This document shows, piece after piece, positions 1 to 8,884 of a stretch of 54,630 nucleotides of DNA (position 1 is its first letter; every line of letters begins with the position of its first letter). This stretch comes from CAYZJV01 sp964473245 (GTDB lineage Bacteria > Spirochaetota > Spirochaetia > Sphaerochaetales > Sphaerochaetaceae). The notes below the pieces were generated by a model. The model ran no database searches. It worked only from the letters and a program-made list of their open reading frames with translations, and was not told the DNA's origin. A program made the position numbers and the translations under genes. The stretch covers positions 1 through 54,630 of the forward strand of contig CAYYOL010000010.1 in the NCBI GenBank assembly GCA_964473245.1, given 5' to 3'.

Positions 1-55
1 TCGTTCGACAATGGACCAATGGGGATGGCTCCGCTGCTCTCGCTTCGTTGGGCAA

Positions 56-1705
56 TCAAGGTGTGACCTTCGCGATTGCTCGTGAAGTGACAAAGTATCC
101 CTCCACAGTATAGTACGCAAGGTAATCCGACTCATCCCCTTCACCTGGTATCACAGAGATAACCGTACCGCTGACTGTTCCCTTCACGTAGGAGCCGATG
201 GAATCCCCATACCTGCTATAGGTGATGGAGACACCTTCAGTCGCATCACCCCACCAATTTTCCGGCCATTGCCGTTCTCCAGTTGCTTCATCGATCACCG
301 GGTTATGGAAGCTCTCCCGCGAATCGAAGAACTTCTCACTTCCATCCGCGCCATAGATTCTGGTCATGAACATACATTCATCATAGGGGACACCGAGCAC
401 AATACTCTCGCACCCATTCTCCCATGACCCCAGGACAGCATACATCCAATCCCCATCATAGGTCGAATCGGCGGGGAAAAAGGAGTAGTCCGCATCAAGC
501 GACAAGGGTATGGTCGAGGCTACCATGAGACTTGCTGGGACCATTTCATGTGCCCGTTCAATCATCATCTCGATGTGGATGGGTATTTCATCCTCTGGTA
601 GAGTTGCAAGATCATTGAACAGGGAGTCTTCATCGGGACCATTGGCGAACACGAGATGCTCCCACGTGTCGGTCGGGTCCGCCTTGTTGGTAATGGTCAG
701 GTCTATCCATCCGCCTCTGCCAACCAGATCGTCAACATAGAAGGCAACTGAACCTGACGAAACCCAATCCGTCGCCTTCTTCACCTTCACCGAAAGGAAA
801 TGCCACCCGAAGGCCATCCCTTCACCATCGATCCAACAGACTGCCTCATTCGCCCCCACTATTTTTGTGCCATCGAGGTACCATTGATACGACTCCGCAT
901 CAGCAGGGGCAACCGAAAAAGTTTGGGTGTTTGCACACTCCAGGATAAAATCCTCAGAAGAGATGATCACCGGGAAAGGATTGTTCATATTGATCACCAC
1001 AGATACCTCGAACGGATATACCGGGAGCTCCTCGGAACCTGAAGTGTTCTGACCCGCAAGGATCCTCACTTCATGGAAATTACCTGCAAACAGCTCTTCG
1101 CCATCCATCAAGGTATAAGTGAAGTCGTAGTAGCCGCTCGGTAAATCCGCGAGACTGATGGTCGCCGACGTACCGGCGATCACAATATCAGAATCTGCAA
1201 TCTGGCATGCTTCTTCCGTACCATCGGGTGTGAACGATGCATTGATACTCGGTGAAACGAGGTCATTATCCGTCCAATCGATCACGAAAGTGAAGTCTCC
1301 TGTGCCAGTCAGTGGTACCACCACAATAGTGGCAACCGCTTTAGGACCTCCAGTGAGTACCACGGTTGTCGACCCCTCTCCGATTCTTTGATCTTCATCA
1401 TTGTAGGCCTCCACTGTGATTGTCCAGTCACCGACAGGAATGCCGCTGAACGTGTGTGTCGCTCCGGTGATATCCACAGGACCAACGATATCGGAAGATC
1501 CGGCACGGGTTCCATTGATCACGTATCTCGCTGCATCCATATCGAGTGCTGGTTTCAATGTCCTTGTGTCGAGCTCTTCCGAAAGCCTGATTTCCAAGGA
1601 GCCGGTATTCCCCTCGGAACTCTCCATATCGCATCCGATGAATGCGATTGCCATCAAGATAGCCAGCAGGATGGCAAAGCCTCCTAAGCTGTTTCGATTC
1701 GTCAT
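56..1705 (-). CDS. Large surface lipoprotein with Ig-like repeats
   Basis: Predicted exported lipoprotein of about 549 residues, function unknown. The ATG at 1705 is preferred over the in-frame TTG two codons upstream because GGAGG sits about 8 nt before it. The N terminus has a hydrophobic stretch ending in the lipobox AFIGC, so the protein is probably lipid-anchored at residue Cys25 or so. The rest is beta-rich: a region with the SYQWYLDGTKI pattern typical of Ig-like modules in spirochaetal lipoproteins, preceded by two Thr/Val-rich repeats, followed by a C-terminal domain with many acidic and aromatic residues. No enzymatic motif is visible. It stands alone, 394 nt downstream of mgtE on the same strand. 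Seen: signal and composition. Inferred: surface or periplasmic binding role. Confidence 0.72.
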   Translation of the reverse strand: MTNRNSLGGFAILLAILMAIAFIGCDMESSEGNTGSLEIRLSEELDTRTLKPALDMDAARYVINGTRAGSSDIVGPVDITGATHTFSGIPVGDWTITVEAYNDEDQRIGEGSTTVVLTGGPKAVATIVVVPLTGTGDFTFVIDWTDNDLVSPSINASFTPDGTEEACQIADSDIVIAGTSATISLADLPSGYYDFTYTLMDGEELFAGNFHEVRILAGQNTSGSEELPVYPFEVSVVINMNNPFPVIISSEDFILECANTQTFSVAPADAESYQWYLDGTKIVGANEAVCWIDGEGMAFGWHFLSVKVKKATDWVSSGSVAFYVDDLVGRGGWIDLTITNKADPTDTWEHLVFANGPDEDSLFNDLATLPEDEIPIHIEMMIERAHEMVPASLMVASTIPLSLDADYSFFPADSTYDGDWMYAVLGSWENGCESIVLGVPYDECMFMTRIYGADGSEKFFDSRESFHNPVIDEATGERQWPENWWGDATEGVSITYSRYGDSIGSYVKGTVSGTVISVIPGEGDESDYLAYYTVEGYFVTSRAIAKVTP

Positions 1706-2099
1706 ACTCAATCCTCCCTTGTTTATACAGGCCTCAAGGCCTAGAAATGTAAGGAATCCGCTTCATGTTACGTGAGACGACAGTAATGCATGACGCCAGG
1801 CAAAGTGGTCACAGAAGGATGAGTGCAGTTGGATATTGTCGGCATACTCATGAAAAGGTATATGATGAAGCATACTATTCGCATGTTGATCTCCTAGATT
1901 CGACCAATCTTCACAGTGGATCGTACATGCTAAAAACCCAATTCACAAGTTTATTTTTTCCTAAAAGTCATCTAATATGACAAAATCATACTTTAGTATG
2001 AGCTAAAATCTTAGTAGTCTGACGGTGTCACATAGTATTTCCTCTGATGAAGTGGATGGGGACGTGGGTAGTGCTTCACCTCTTTTACAGGAGTCTAAA
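1706..2099. other. Gene-free interval between lipoprotein and mgtE
   Basis: A 394-nt stretch without a credible gene; the only open frame in it has no ribosome binding site and no recognisable protein character. It must hold the promoter of the lipoprotein gene on the minus strand. It is AT-rich around 1935-2000 and contains a short palindrome CATACTTTAGTATG at 1987-2000. I could not identify convincing -35/-10 boxes, and there is no clear terminator for mgtE. Confidence 0.5.
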
Positions 2100-3464
2100 T
2101 CACAAACCCAGCATGAGGCTGGCAGTGGTGAAGTAGATGATCAAACCCGTGATATCAACCACGGTGGTAATGGCCGGACTGGCAACAACGGCAGGGTCCA
2201 TCTTTGCTTTCGTGACGATCAGCGGAAGCGCAGCACCGATCAAAGTTGCGGAAATGACCTGAAGCGAAAGTGCGACAGCAATGGCTCCGGCAATGTTGAA
2301 GAGTGTGAAACCAGCTGGAATCACCGCATTCCGAGAGAGAAAGAGTACACGGGCAAAAGCCAAAACCCCGATGACCATAGAGATCATGAGACTGACACGC
2401 AACTCTTTCCATAGAACCTGAACGAGGTCCTTCCCTTTGATGTCTCCAATAGCCAGCGATCGAATAACGATAGTGGCTGCCTGGCTGCCAGTATTTCCTC
2501 CAGTATCCATGAGCATAGGCATATACAGAGCGAGCAATACCAGGGAGGCAAGGGTATCTTCAAACCTGTGAAGAACAAAACCCGATATAAGACCCACAAA
2601 TGCAAGAATCACCACCCAGATGATCCTGTTGGAAAAATGTCGAACTACAGGAGTCGACAGATACTTTTCGTTGTCGTGTCGACCAGATATGGCCATAAAT
2701 TTTTCCATATCCTCAGTGTGCTCGGATTCGATCGCATCAATGGCATCGTCGTATGTGATAATTCCGACCAGAACCCCAATGTCGTCCACGACCGGCAGTG
2801 AAACGATATCATACTTCGAAATTTTCCGAGCTGCAGACTCACGAGAATCAGAGGTCTTCGCAGAAATTGGATCTGCAACCATGAACCTCTTCACTTGAGT
2901 ACCGGGAGCAGCGATGATCAGATCCTTCAATGTGATCGAACCAATCAACTTGTGCTGCAGATCGATAACGTATATATCATATGGCGTCTCGACCTCCGTA
3001 GCGACTTTCCTCACATACTCAATGGTCTCGCCAGCGGTAAGCGTTTCCGGGACATACAGGTATTCACTGGTCATGAGAGAACCTGCAGTCTTCTCCTTGT
3101 AGGATGAGAGCTCCTGGATATCCTTTCTTACCTTCTCAGAGAGAACGGCAAGTAGATTCCGGGAGAGCTCACGAGGTAGTCGCTTTATCAGATCCACCCG
3201 ATCATCATGGTACATATTGGTAACGAGCTCGGCACGTTTCTTGTTGCTCATCTGCTCAACGAGCTCCACCTGTAACGAGAGTTCGAAATGACTGAATACA
3301 TCCGTCATCACCAGAGTGGGCAAGGTGCTGAGGATCTTCAAAATCTCGTCCACTGGCAACTCGCTGAGAATTTCTGCTATGGTCGCAGGATGCAGCGTCC
3401 TTGCCTCGAATTTCAGTAGTCTTGGATTTCCTCGAATAAGTTCCTTCAACTCTTCTCGTTCCAT
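2100..3464 (-). CDS. mgtE: Magnesium transporter MgtE
   Basis: Mg2+ channel/transporter of the inner membrane, 454 residues, the usual family length. Order of domains: N-terminal superhelical regulatory domain (about 1-127), two CBS domains (about 131-255) that sense cytosolic Mg2+, then five membrane helices from about residue 285. The pore signature PMLMDTGGNTGSQ and the later conserved Asp in TTVVDITGLIIYF are present. The start was moved inward to the ATG at 3464, behind AGGGGGG, because the 32 residues upstream are not family-like and overlap the preceding terminator region. Monocistronic: a terminator precedes it at 3527-3564. I see no Mg-sensing riboswitch in the 62 nt left for the leader. 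Confidence 0.95.
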   Translation of the reverse strand: MEREELKELIRGNPRLLKFEARTLHPATIAEILSELPVDEILKILSTLPTLVMTDVFSHFELSLQVELVEQMSNKKRAELVTNMYHDDRVDLIKRLPRELSRNLLAVLSEKVRKDIQELSSYKEKTAGSLMTSEYLYVPETLTAGETIEYVRKVATEVETPYDIYVIDLQHKLIGSITLKDLIIAAPGTQVKRFMVADPISAKTSDSRESAARKISKYDIVSLPVVDDIGVLVGIITYDDAIDAIESEHTEDMEKFMAISGRHDNEKYLSTPVVRHFSNRIIWVVILAFVGLISGFVLHRFEDTLASLVLLALYMPMLMDTGGNTGSQAATIVIRSLAIGDIKGKDLVQVLWKELRVSLMISMVIGVLAFARVLFLSRNAVIPAGFTLFNIAGAIAVALSLQVISATLIGAALPLIVTKAKMDPAVVASPAITTVVDITGLIIYFTTASLMLGL

Positions 3465-3526
3465 GGGACCCCCCTGAGATTGAGTGTAGAACCACTGTAA
3501 AGGATGGAAAAAATCCTGTCTACAAC

Positions 3527-3564
3527 GAAAAAGGCTGTGGTGGAAACGAATCCATACCACAGCC
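3527..3564 (-). terminator. Rho-independent terminator of the DUF3798 ABC operon
   Basis: On the minus strand a 9-bp perfect stem GGCTGTGGT / ACCACAGCC with a 14-nt loop is followed directly by five T residues. It lies about 30 nt beyond the stop codon of the last permease gene and upstream of mgtE, so it separates the two transcription units. Confidence 0.87.
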
Positions 3565-3595
3565 CCAAGTGAACGTACAGAGCCGGATAGCTAGA

Positions 3596-4918
3596 TCATA
3601 CCTTCTTCTGATTCTTTGCCTGCATGAGCTTCTTCCAAGCATGCAATCCGAGCGCCACACCAATGACACCATAGGCAACGAAGGAACGGAAGTACTCTCC
3701 AAGCTGTGCATCGCCAAATAGATTTCGACCTGCCAACGGAGAGACTATGAACAGCGTGTGGAACAGGATTGTTCCGAGAATGGCATGACCAACCGTAGCC
3801 TTGGAGACCGAAGCCCCTCCGATCAAAATAGCCGCTGAGGCAAACATACCAACCTGCTCATGGCTACCATAGGTACTGAAGGCACCAAGGTTCTGAAGGA
3901 AGATGATCTGACCCCAAGCTGCAAGCAGTGTCGACATGACGATCGCCAATACTCTGGTTCGCGAGACATTGATACCTGATACTTCGGCAATATGCTGATC
4001 CTGTCCTACTGTCCTGAAATCCTGTCCGAGCTTCGTCTTCACTATGAAGATATTGAACAGACACAGGACTGCGATGATGATCATGGTAAAGGCAGGAACT
4101 CGTACACTGTTTATCATGGAGACCGAGAGACTGGTAACGAGACCCCAAATCATGGCAGCGAGCAACAGGAGAAACAGAGTGATGAGTCTCTTCTTGCTGT
4201 ACTGCTGCACCATCACCTTTCCACTCCGCATCCGAATTATGACAGAAACCAGATAGAGAGCACCTATGAGCGAAAGATACATGACGAACTGGGGAAACGG
4301 TGTCCTGATAACATCGTCAATCGCATAGCGAAGCCCACCGGAGAGGTCGATCGTACTACGAAGGCCTACGCCGCTGCTGAGCACCAATACCTCATTCTTC
4401 ATAGGTATCAGCGGAGAACCCACCATGATGAGGAATATGAGCTGATACACACCATTTGCAAAGAACCCGAGAATCAAGCTGGTGATCATCTCCTTGCCTC
4501 GTGCGCGATTGAGCAATCTTCCTGTCATCCAACCGAGTAGGATCGCAATAGGCGTACAGATGAGTACGCTCAAGAGAATACCATTCATCCCCGCGATTCC
4601 CCAGTGGGTTACGAAAATGATGGCTCCCTGACCAGCCATGGCTCCTAGAACGATAGCGAAGTTCAGTCCCATACCGGCCATGACCGGAATGATGAGCGCA
4701 AGCACGAGAAATGAATTTCTCGCAAATCTGCTTACGATATCATTTAGGTAGAAGGCCATCGAAAGACCAGAGAGGCGCAATCCTACCGCACAGAGAATCA
4801 CGAAGAGAATGGTAACCAGATTATTTATTAAAAACCGTTTGACTTTATCCGGCGTAATGCGCTTCTCATGTGCGGGAGAAGGAATCGGATCCATTGTCTG
4901 AATATCTGTCTGTTTCAT
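3596..4918 (-). CDS. ABC transporter permease (second of the pair)
   Basis: Inner-membrane permease of the BPD_transp_2 family (the branched-chain amino acid / simple sugar / nucleoside type), 440 residues with a polar N-terminal extension of about 28 residues and roughly 9-10 hydrophobic segments. The conserved cytoplasmic stretch VSGINVSRTRVLAIVMST and the GGASVSKATVGHAILG region match the sister permease upstream, indicating paralogous subunits of one heterodimeric channel. Starts 3 nt after the stop of the first permease gene. Last gene of the operon, followed by a strong terminator. Substrate unknown; the partner binding protein belongs to DUF3798. Confidence 0.85.
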   Translation of the reverse strand: MKQTDIQTMDPIPSPAHEKRITPDKVKRFLINNLVTILFVILCAVGLRLSGLSMAFYLNDIVSRFARNSFLVLALIIPVMAGMGLNFAIVLGAMAGQGAIIFVTHWGIAGMNGILLSVLICTPIAILLGWMTGRLLNRARGKEMITSLILGFFANGVYQLIFLIMVGSPLIPMKNEVLVLSSGVGLRSTIDLSGGLRYAIDDVIRTPFPQFVMYLSLIGALYLVSVIIRMRSGKVMVQQYSKKRLITLFLLLLAAMIWGLVTSLSVSMINSVRVPAFTMIIIAVLCLFNIFIVKTKLGQDFRTVGQDQHIAEVSGINVSRTRVLAIVMSTLLAAWGQIIFLQNLGAFSTYGSHEQVGMFASAAILIGGASVSKATVGHAILGTILFHTLFIVSPLAGRNLFGDAQLGEYFRSFVAYGVIGVALGLHAWKKLMQAKNQKKV

Positions 4919-4921
4919 ATC

Positions 4922-5980
4922 TTAGTCTCCGCTGTGTTGAGCGAGCGCATAGAGAATGACTCCATTACTCACAATAATTCGAGAAATCTCAGCCAGACTG
5001 CCCAAGGTCGCAACCTTGTTGGCAACAGGAAGAGCTACTACCAATAGTCCCTGGAATAGGAATGTTCCGAGCAGCACATGGAGAATCGTCGCCTTCTTAA
5101 TGGATGCGCCACCTATGAGTATGGCAGCTGCCGCAAGGAAGCCCATGAATAGGGGTGCCGTGTAGAGCTGAATGAAACCAAAACTTTGGGAGTACACCAA
5201 GATACCGATTGCTCCGAGTACTGTAGAGAAAATGGTTCCTACGATCCTCATGGTATCGACATTGATTCCCGAAGACTGGGCGAATCGAGGATTCTCTCCA
5301 CCTGCCTTGAGAGCAATGCCTGTTTTCGTATTGAAGAACAGCACGACTATGAGGCACATCAAGAGGAGGAACAGAATCAATCCTGTCGGTATCATGATAC
5401 CAAAGATGTTAAATGAGAGGAAATTATTCAAAACTTTCTCGTATCGATCAGCGAGACTGATGGTCACCCTCAACCCTCTCCCGATCGGCCATGCCATGGC
5501 AGGACTCTTGAATGGTGCCATGGACCAGAAGATACACATCAGAGATACAATGGAGAATCCTACATAGGTAGCAACGGTCATCTCCGAACCTTTTATCCTG
5601 TTGAGCATGAATCCATAGACCCAGCCAAGGACAAATGCAAAAGGAATGGAAAAGGCAATCGCTGCGAAAAATGCGGTGATCCCCACTAAATTGAGTTCGA
5701 TAGCGATGACTCCACCGAGTAATCCACAGATGATTCCTATCGGCAACCCGAAGTAGAGACCGGTTCCCGCTAGAATGGAGGGCATCATAGCAAGAACCAA
5801 CACACCGTTCATGCCCCATCTAACCAGCGTATCGGACAACAGCTGCGGGAAGGGGATCTCCAAGAACATGGAGATCGCCCACAACAATACTAGGAACACA
5901 ACAATAATTATTCTCGGAAGCCCGAAGGACTTCAACGTATCCTTCACTGCTCCGAATCTACGTACATCAGGCGTTATCAT
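4922..5980 (-). CDS. ABC transporter permease (first of the pair)
   Basis: Inner-membrane permease, 352 residues, with 8-9 predicted helices and the family signatures SSGINVDTMRIVGTIFST and GGASIKKATILHVLLG. Its ATG overlaps the end of the ATPase gene by 14 nt (ATGATAACGCCTGA), so translation is probably coupled. With the neighbouring permease it would form the channel for the substrate delivered by the DUF3798 protein. Known for the family: two permeases plus a duplicated ATPase, as in nucleoside and sugar importers. Inferred: import rather than export, from the presence of a secreted binding protein. Confidence 0.85.
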   Translation of the reverse strand: MITPDVRRFGAVKDTLKSFGLPRIIIVVFLVLLWAISMFLEIPFPQLLSDTLVRWGMNGVLVLAMMPSILAGTGLYFGLPIGIICGLLGGVIAIELNLVGITAFFAAIAFSIPFAFVLGWVYGFMLNRIKGSEMTVATYVGFSIVSLMCIFWSMAPFKSPAMAWPIGRGLRVTISLADRYEKVLNNFLSFNIFGIMIPTGLILFLLLMCLIVVLFFNTKTGIALKAGGENPRFAQSSGINVDTMRIVGTIFSTVLGAIGILVYSQSFGFIQLYTAPLFMGFLAAAAILIGGASIKKATILHVLLGTFLFQGLLVVALPVANKVATLGSLAEISRIIVSNGVILYALAQHSGD

Positions 5981-7556
5981 GCTTCTCTCCTGCCATCATA
6001 AGGCCAAAGTCGACATCGGTATCGGTCGGCTTGAGGATACCGGCGATCTTCCCCTCCGTCACAATGGCGATTCTGTCACAAACGGATCGCAACTCAGCCA
6101 ACTCGCTCGATGTCATCACGACCGTCAGACCATATTTTTCACTTAACTCGACCAGCGTCTGCAACACCAGTTTCTTGGCTCCGACATCGATACCTCGAGT
6201 CGGTTCGGAGACAAACAACAGCTTCGGCTCAAGCATCAAGGCTCGAGCGATACACACTTTCTGCTGATTCCCACCCGACAGTCGTCGGGTGATCTGAGTC
6301 GGACCAGTACACCGAATATCGAGTTCCTTGATCATCCGATCGGCTGTCTGGCGAACTGCAGCCTTGTCCAATTGGGTGAACGGGCCGAACTTCTTCAGAT
6401 ACTTTCCTTGCCTCTGGATCGCAGTGAAAGCAATATTGTTTTCAATCGATGAATCCAGCAGCAGGCCGACACCACGTCTATCTTCGGAGACGAAGGCGAG
6501 AGAGTTCATCATGGCATTGGTCGGATTGTTCAGTTCGATCTGTTTCCCATCGAATACCACCTCTCCTTCAGCAGGGAACAGGCCCATGATACCGTTGGCC
6601 ACACCAATCTTTCCCTGACCAGCAAGACCACCGATACCGATTATCTCACCTTTATGAATATCGAGTGATACATTCGAAACCTCTTCTCCGGGCATCTCTA
6701 CCGAAAGATTTCGGATAGTGAGAATTGGTTTCTCATCGGTGACATCTTCCCGTGGTTTCCGCATGACCTCACCTACTCTGCTCCCGACCATGAGTTCCGC
6801 CAGCTCGTAAATATTGGTCTCATCCTTCTTTCTTTGGGCGACCATCTTACCATCTCTGAGCACCGTGATGTTCTCACACACAGTCATGATCTCGTGCAGT
6901 CGGTGGGTAATGAATAGTATGGCAATACCATGGTTGCTTATTACACGCATGGCATCGAGCAAGTTGTCGGCTTCGCTCTCGGTGAGAACCGCAGTTGGTT
7001 CATCGAAGACAAGAACCTTCAGATTCGTCTTGTCCAATTCCCGGGCTATCTCGACAAACTGCATATACCCGACGGGAAGCCCTGCAATGGTAGCCCACTC
7101 GTCGATAGACATATCCAGTTTGTCCAAAGCCTTTCTAGCATCACGTCTCATTGCGACGACATCCAGTGTATCGTACCGTTTACCGACAATTCGACTGGCT
7201 AGGTTCGGCTTGGTGATCTCACGATTCAGCTTGATATTCTCTGTGATCGTGTATCCGGGAATCAGCATGAACTCCTGATGCACCATACCAATTCCGAGAT
7301 TCATGGCATCTAGTGGAGACTTGATCTGGGCCTCCTTGCCACTTACGCGAATCTTCCCTTCGTATCCTCCGGTGGAATGAATCACCGACATACCGAAGAG
7401 AATATTCATGAGAGTGGATTTCCCGGCCCCGTTTTCGCCTACTATTCCGTGAATTTCTCCCGGTTTCAGCTGGAGATTAATGGCACTGAGCACTCGGTTA
7501 CCGAAATATTCCTTTCCGATATCCTGCATGTCCAGCACAAATGCTTCATTTGACAA
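5967..7556 (-). CDS. Sugar/nucleoside-type ABC importer, duplicated ATPase
   Basis: Cytoplasmic ATPase of 529 residues made of two fused nucleotide-binding domains, like RbsA or MglA. Domain 1 has Walker A GENGAGKST (about residue 40) and Walker B VLVFDEPTA, but its signature reads LPVGYMQ instead of LSGGQ. Domain 2 has an unusual P-loop GLAGQGKIG, a canonical LSGGNQQK signature and a Walker B ending in FVSEPTRGID, where the Asp before Glu is replaced by Ser. Such one-sided degeneracy is common in this family. Start is TTG at 7556, chosen because GAGGTG lies 5 nt upstream; no ATG fits. Lies 95 nt after the binding-protein gene, separated by a hairpin. Confidence 0.9.
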   Translation of the reverse strand: MSNEAFVLDMQDIGKEYFGNRVLSAINLQLKPGEIHGIVGENGAGKSTLMNILFGMSVIHSTGGYEGKIRVSGKEAQIKSPLDAMNLGIGMVHQEFMLIPGYTITENIKLNREITKPNLASRIVGKRYDTLDVVAMRRDARKALDKLDMSIDEWATIAGLPVGYMQFVEIARELDKTNLKVLVFDEPTAVLTESEADNLLDAMRVISNHGIAILFITHRLHEIMTVCENITVLRDGKMVAQRKKDETNIYELAELMVGSRVGEVMRKPREDVTDEKPILTIRNLSVEMPGEEVSNVSLDIHKGEIIGIGGLAGQGKIGVANGIMGLFPAEGEVVFDGKQIELNNPTNAMMNSLAFVSEDRRGVGLLLDSSIENNIAFTAIQRQGKYLKKFGPFTQLDKAAVRQTADRMIKELDIRCTGPTQITRRLSGGNQQKVCIARALMLEPKLLFVSEPTRGIDVGAKKLVLQTLVELSEKYGLTVVMTSSELAELRSVCDRIAIVTEGKIAGILKPTDTDVDFGLMMAGEKHDNA

Positions 7557-7608
7557 AATTGCACCTCGTGATGTTGATTTCTGCTCGTCATGGTCCTATT
7601 CACCAAGC

Positions 7609-7630
7609 GGACCGGTGTTTCCACCGGTCC
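7609..7630 (-). other. Intercistronic hairpin between binding protein and ATPase genes
   Basis: Perfect 8-bp stem GGACCGGT / ACCGGTCC with a 6-nt loop, 21 nt downstream of the binding-protein stop codon and 52 nt upstream of the ATPase start. There is no T-run after it, so it is not a classical terminator. In many ABC operons such a hairpin protects the 3' end of the binding-protein message and raises its level over the membrane subunits; that role is inferred here. Confidence 0.65.
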
Positions 7631-7651
7631 ACTGGTTGCTGAACCATGTAA

Positions 7652-8767
7652 CTAGAATACAAGATGTTCTGAGAGATAGAGGAAGTAGTGGTCGTAATCC
7701 TTGTAGTTGGTGAGTTCGACCTTACCGCCGGCTACATCTTCCATGAGTCCGACGAGTACATCCTTGTCGACACGACCGTTGGTGCGGCCTTCGAGGTACT
7801 CGATAGCATACTTGACGCCAGCTTCAACGTACATCATGTTCACAGGAACCGGCCAGGTTGCCACTCTGCCAGCCATGCCAGCGTCTGCGACCTTATCGCC
7901 GATAGCTCCGCGAATCCACACGAGGTCACCCTTCTTGTCTTCAGGAATCTCGATGCCGAGAGCTCCAGGAAGAGCATGGTAGGGAGACGGGCAGCACTGC
8001 ACGGGGAAAATACCGCCATTGGATACGGTCTGGCGAATCATGGGCTCCATCATTGCACAGTTGGTACCAAAGACAGCAGTCTCTGTTCCATACTGAGCGA
8101 TCTTTCGTGGAACATCTTCCATGATGAACTGCTGAGTTCCGGGAGTTCCGGCATCACCAGTTGGATCTGGAGCATCCTCTTCGACGAACCGCAAACCGAT
8201 CTTCTCGGCTTCTGCCTTCATCAGGTCACGACGAGCTGCGAGCATCTCGTAGGACATATGACGAGGGAAGGAGTAGTGAACAAGCGTTGTAGCACCAAGA
8301 TCTTTGGCGTGCTGAGCAATCTGCGGACCACGAGCGAGGTCGTTGGTCTGAAGAATGACATCGCCCTTGGAAGCGATCATGTCGGGATCTTCACCGGGGA
8401 CACCAAGAACGAAGAGCATGTCAGGGCGAATTTCGCGAACTCTGTCGACAGCTGCTGCAGCACCAGGAACAGCCTGTACCATGACGATAGCCTTGACCTG
8501 TGGGTCAGATGCCATAGCCATCATGTTACTGATGGTTGTCTCCTGCTCCTGCATGAAGCGGTCAGGATAGGTGGTGATAACGATCTTGTCACCGTAGATG
8601 GCCTTCATGTTCTCGGCAGCACGGAACTCTTCCTCTCCCTGGGAAACGGTTCCGGTCATAATACCGATCTTGTACTGGGATCCAGAGGCTTCCTGAGCAC
8701 CAGCTGCAAAGAGCATTCCGGTAACCAGCATGAACCCTAGAGCAAGGGCAAGCAGTTTTTTACACAT
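7652..8767 (-). CDS. DUF3798 periplasmic substrate-binding protein
   Basis: Secreted protein of 371 residues with an N-terminal signal (KK, hydrophobic core, then FAAGAQEA). There is no lipobox cysteine, so it is probably cleaved by signal peptidase I and stays periplasmic or is held by other means. The body (IGIMTGTVSQGEEEFRAAE..., later FGTNCAMMEPMIRQ and CCPSPYHALPGALG) matches my memory of the DUF3798 family, periplasmic-binding-fold proteins of unknown ligand. AAGGAG lies 8 nt before the ATG. First gene of a four-gene importer operon with its own promoter at about 8804-8831. The ligand cannot be deduced from sequence. Confidence 0.85.
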   Translation of the reverse strand: MCKKLLALALGFMLVTGMLFAAGAQEASGSQYKIGIMTGTVSQGEEEFRAAENMKAIYGDKIVITTYPDRFMQEQETTISNMMAMASDPQVKAIVMVQAVPGAAAAVDRVREIRPDMLFVLGVPGEDPDMIASKGDVILQTNDLARGPQIAQHAKDLGATTLVHYSFPRHMSYEMLAARRDLMKAEAEKIGLRFVEEDAPDPTGDAGTPGTQQFIMEDVPRKIAQYGTETAVFGTNCAMMEPMIRQTVSNGGIFPVQCCPSPYHALPGALGIEIPEDKKGDLVWIRGAIGDKVADAGMAGRVATWPVPVNMMYVEAGVKYAIEYLEGRTNGRVDKDVLVGLMEDVAGGKVELTNYKDYDHYFLYLSEHLVF

Positions 8768-8803
8768 GATATTTTCTCCTTCATGTAGAGTATTGTAAAT
8801 CAG

Positions 8804-8831
8804 CTTAAAGTGTAATTCTGACAGCTGTCAA
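8804..8831 (-). promoter_or_regulatory. Promoter and palindrome of the DUF3798 operon
   Basis: On the minus strand TTGACA (8826-8831) is followed after 16 nt by TTTAAG (8804-8809), a fair sigma-70-type promoter about 37 nt before the start codon. The -35 box is embedded in the perfect 12-bp palindrome TGACAGCTGTCA (8819-8830), a plausible operator. Confidence 0.5.
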
Positions 8832-8884
8832 GTTGTTTTCGATATTTGATTGTTTTTAACTACACTCTGTAATGAATCGCAACA

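Noticed and set aside
1987..2000. Palindrome CATACTTTAGTATG in the gap between mgtE and the lipoprotein gene
   Set aside because: Short, AT-rich and nearly 300 nt from the lipoprotein start; no promoter boxes could be fixed around it and no T-run makes it a terminator.
3465..3526. Mg-sensing leader (M-box) before mgtE
   Set aside because: Only about 60 nt separate the upstream terminator from the mgtE start, too little for an M-box, and no conserved helices are seen.
7688..8740. Long open frame (350 codons) opposite the DUF3798 gene
   Set aside because: Antisense shadow: low-complexity His/Ser-rich translation and no ribosome binding site, opposite a well-supported secreted protein.
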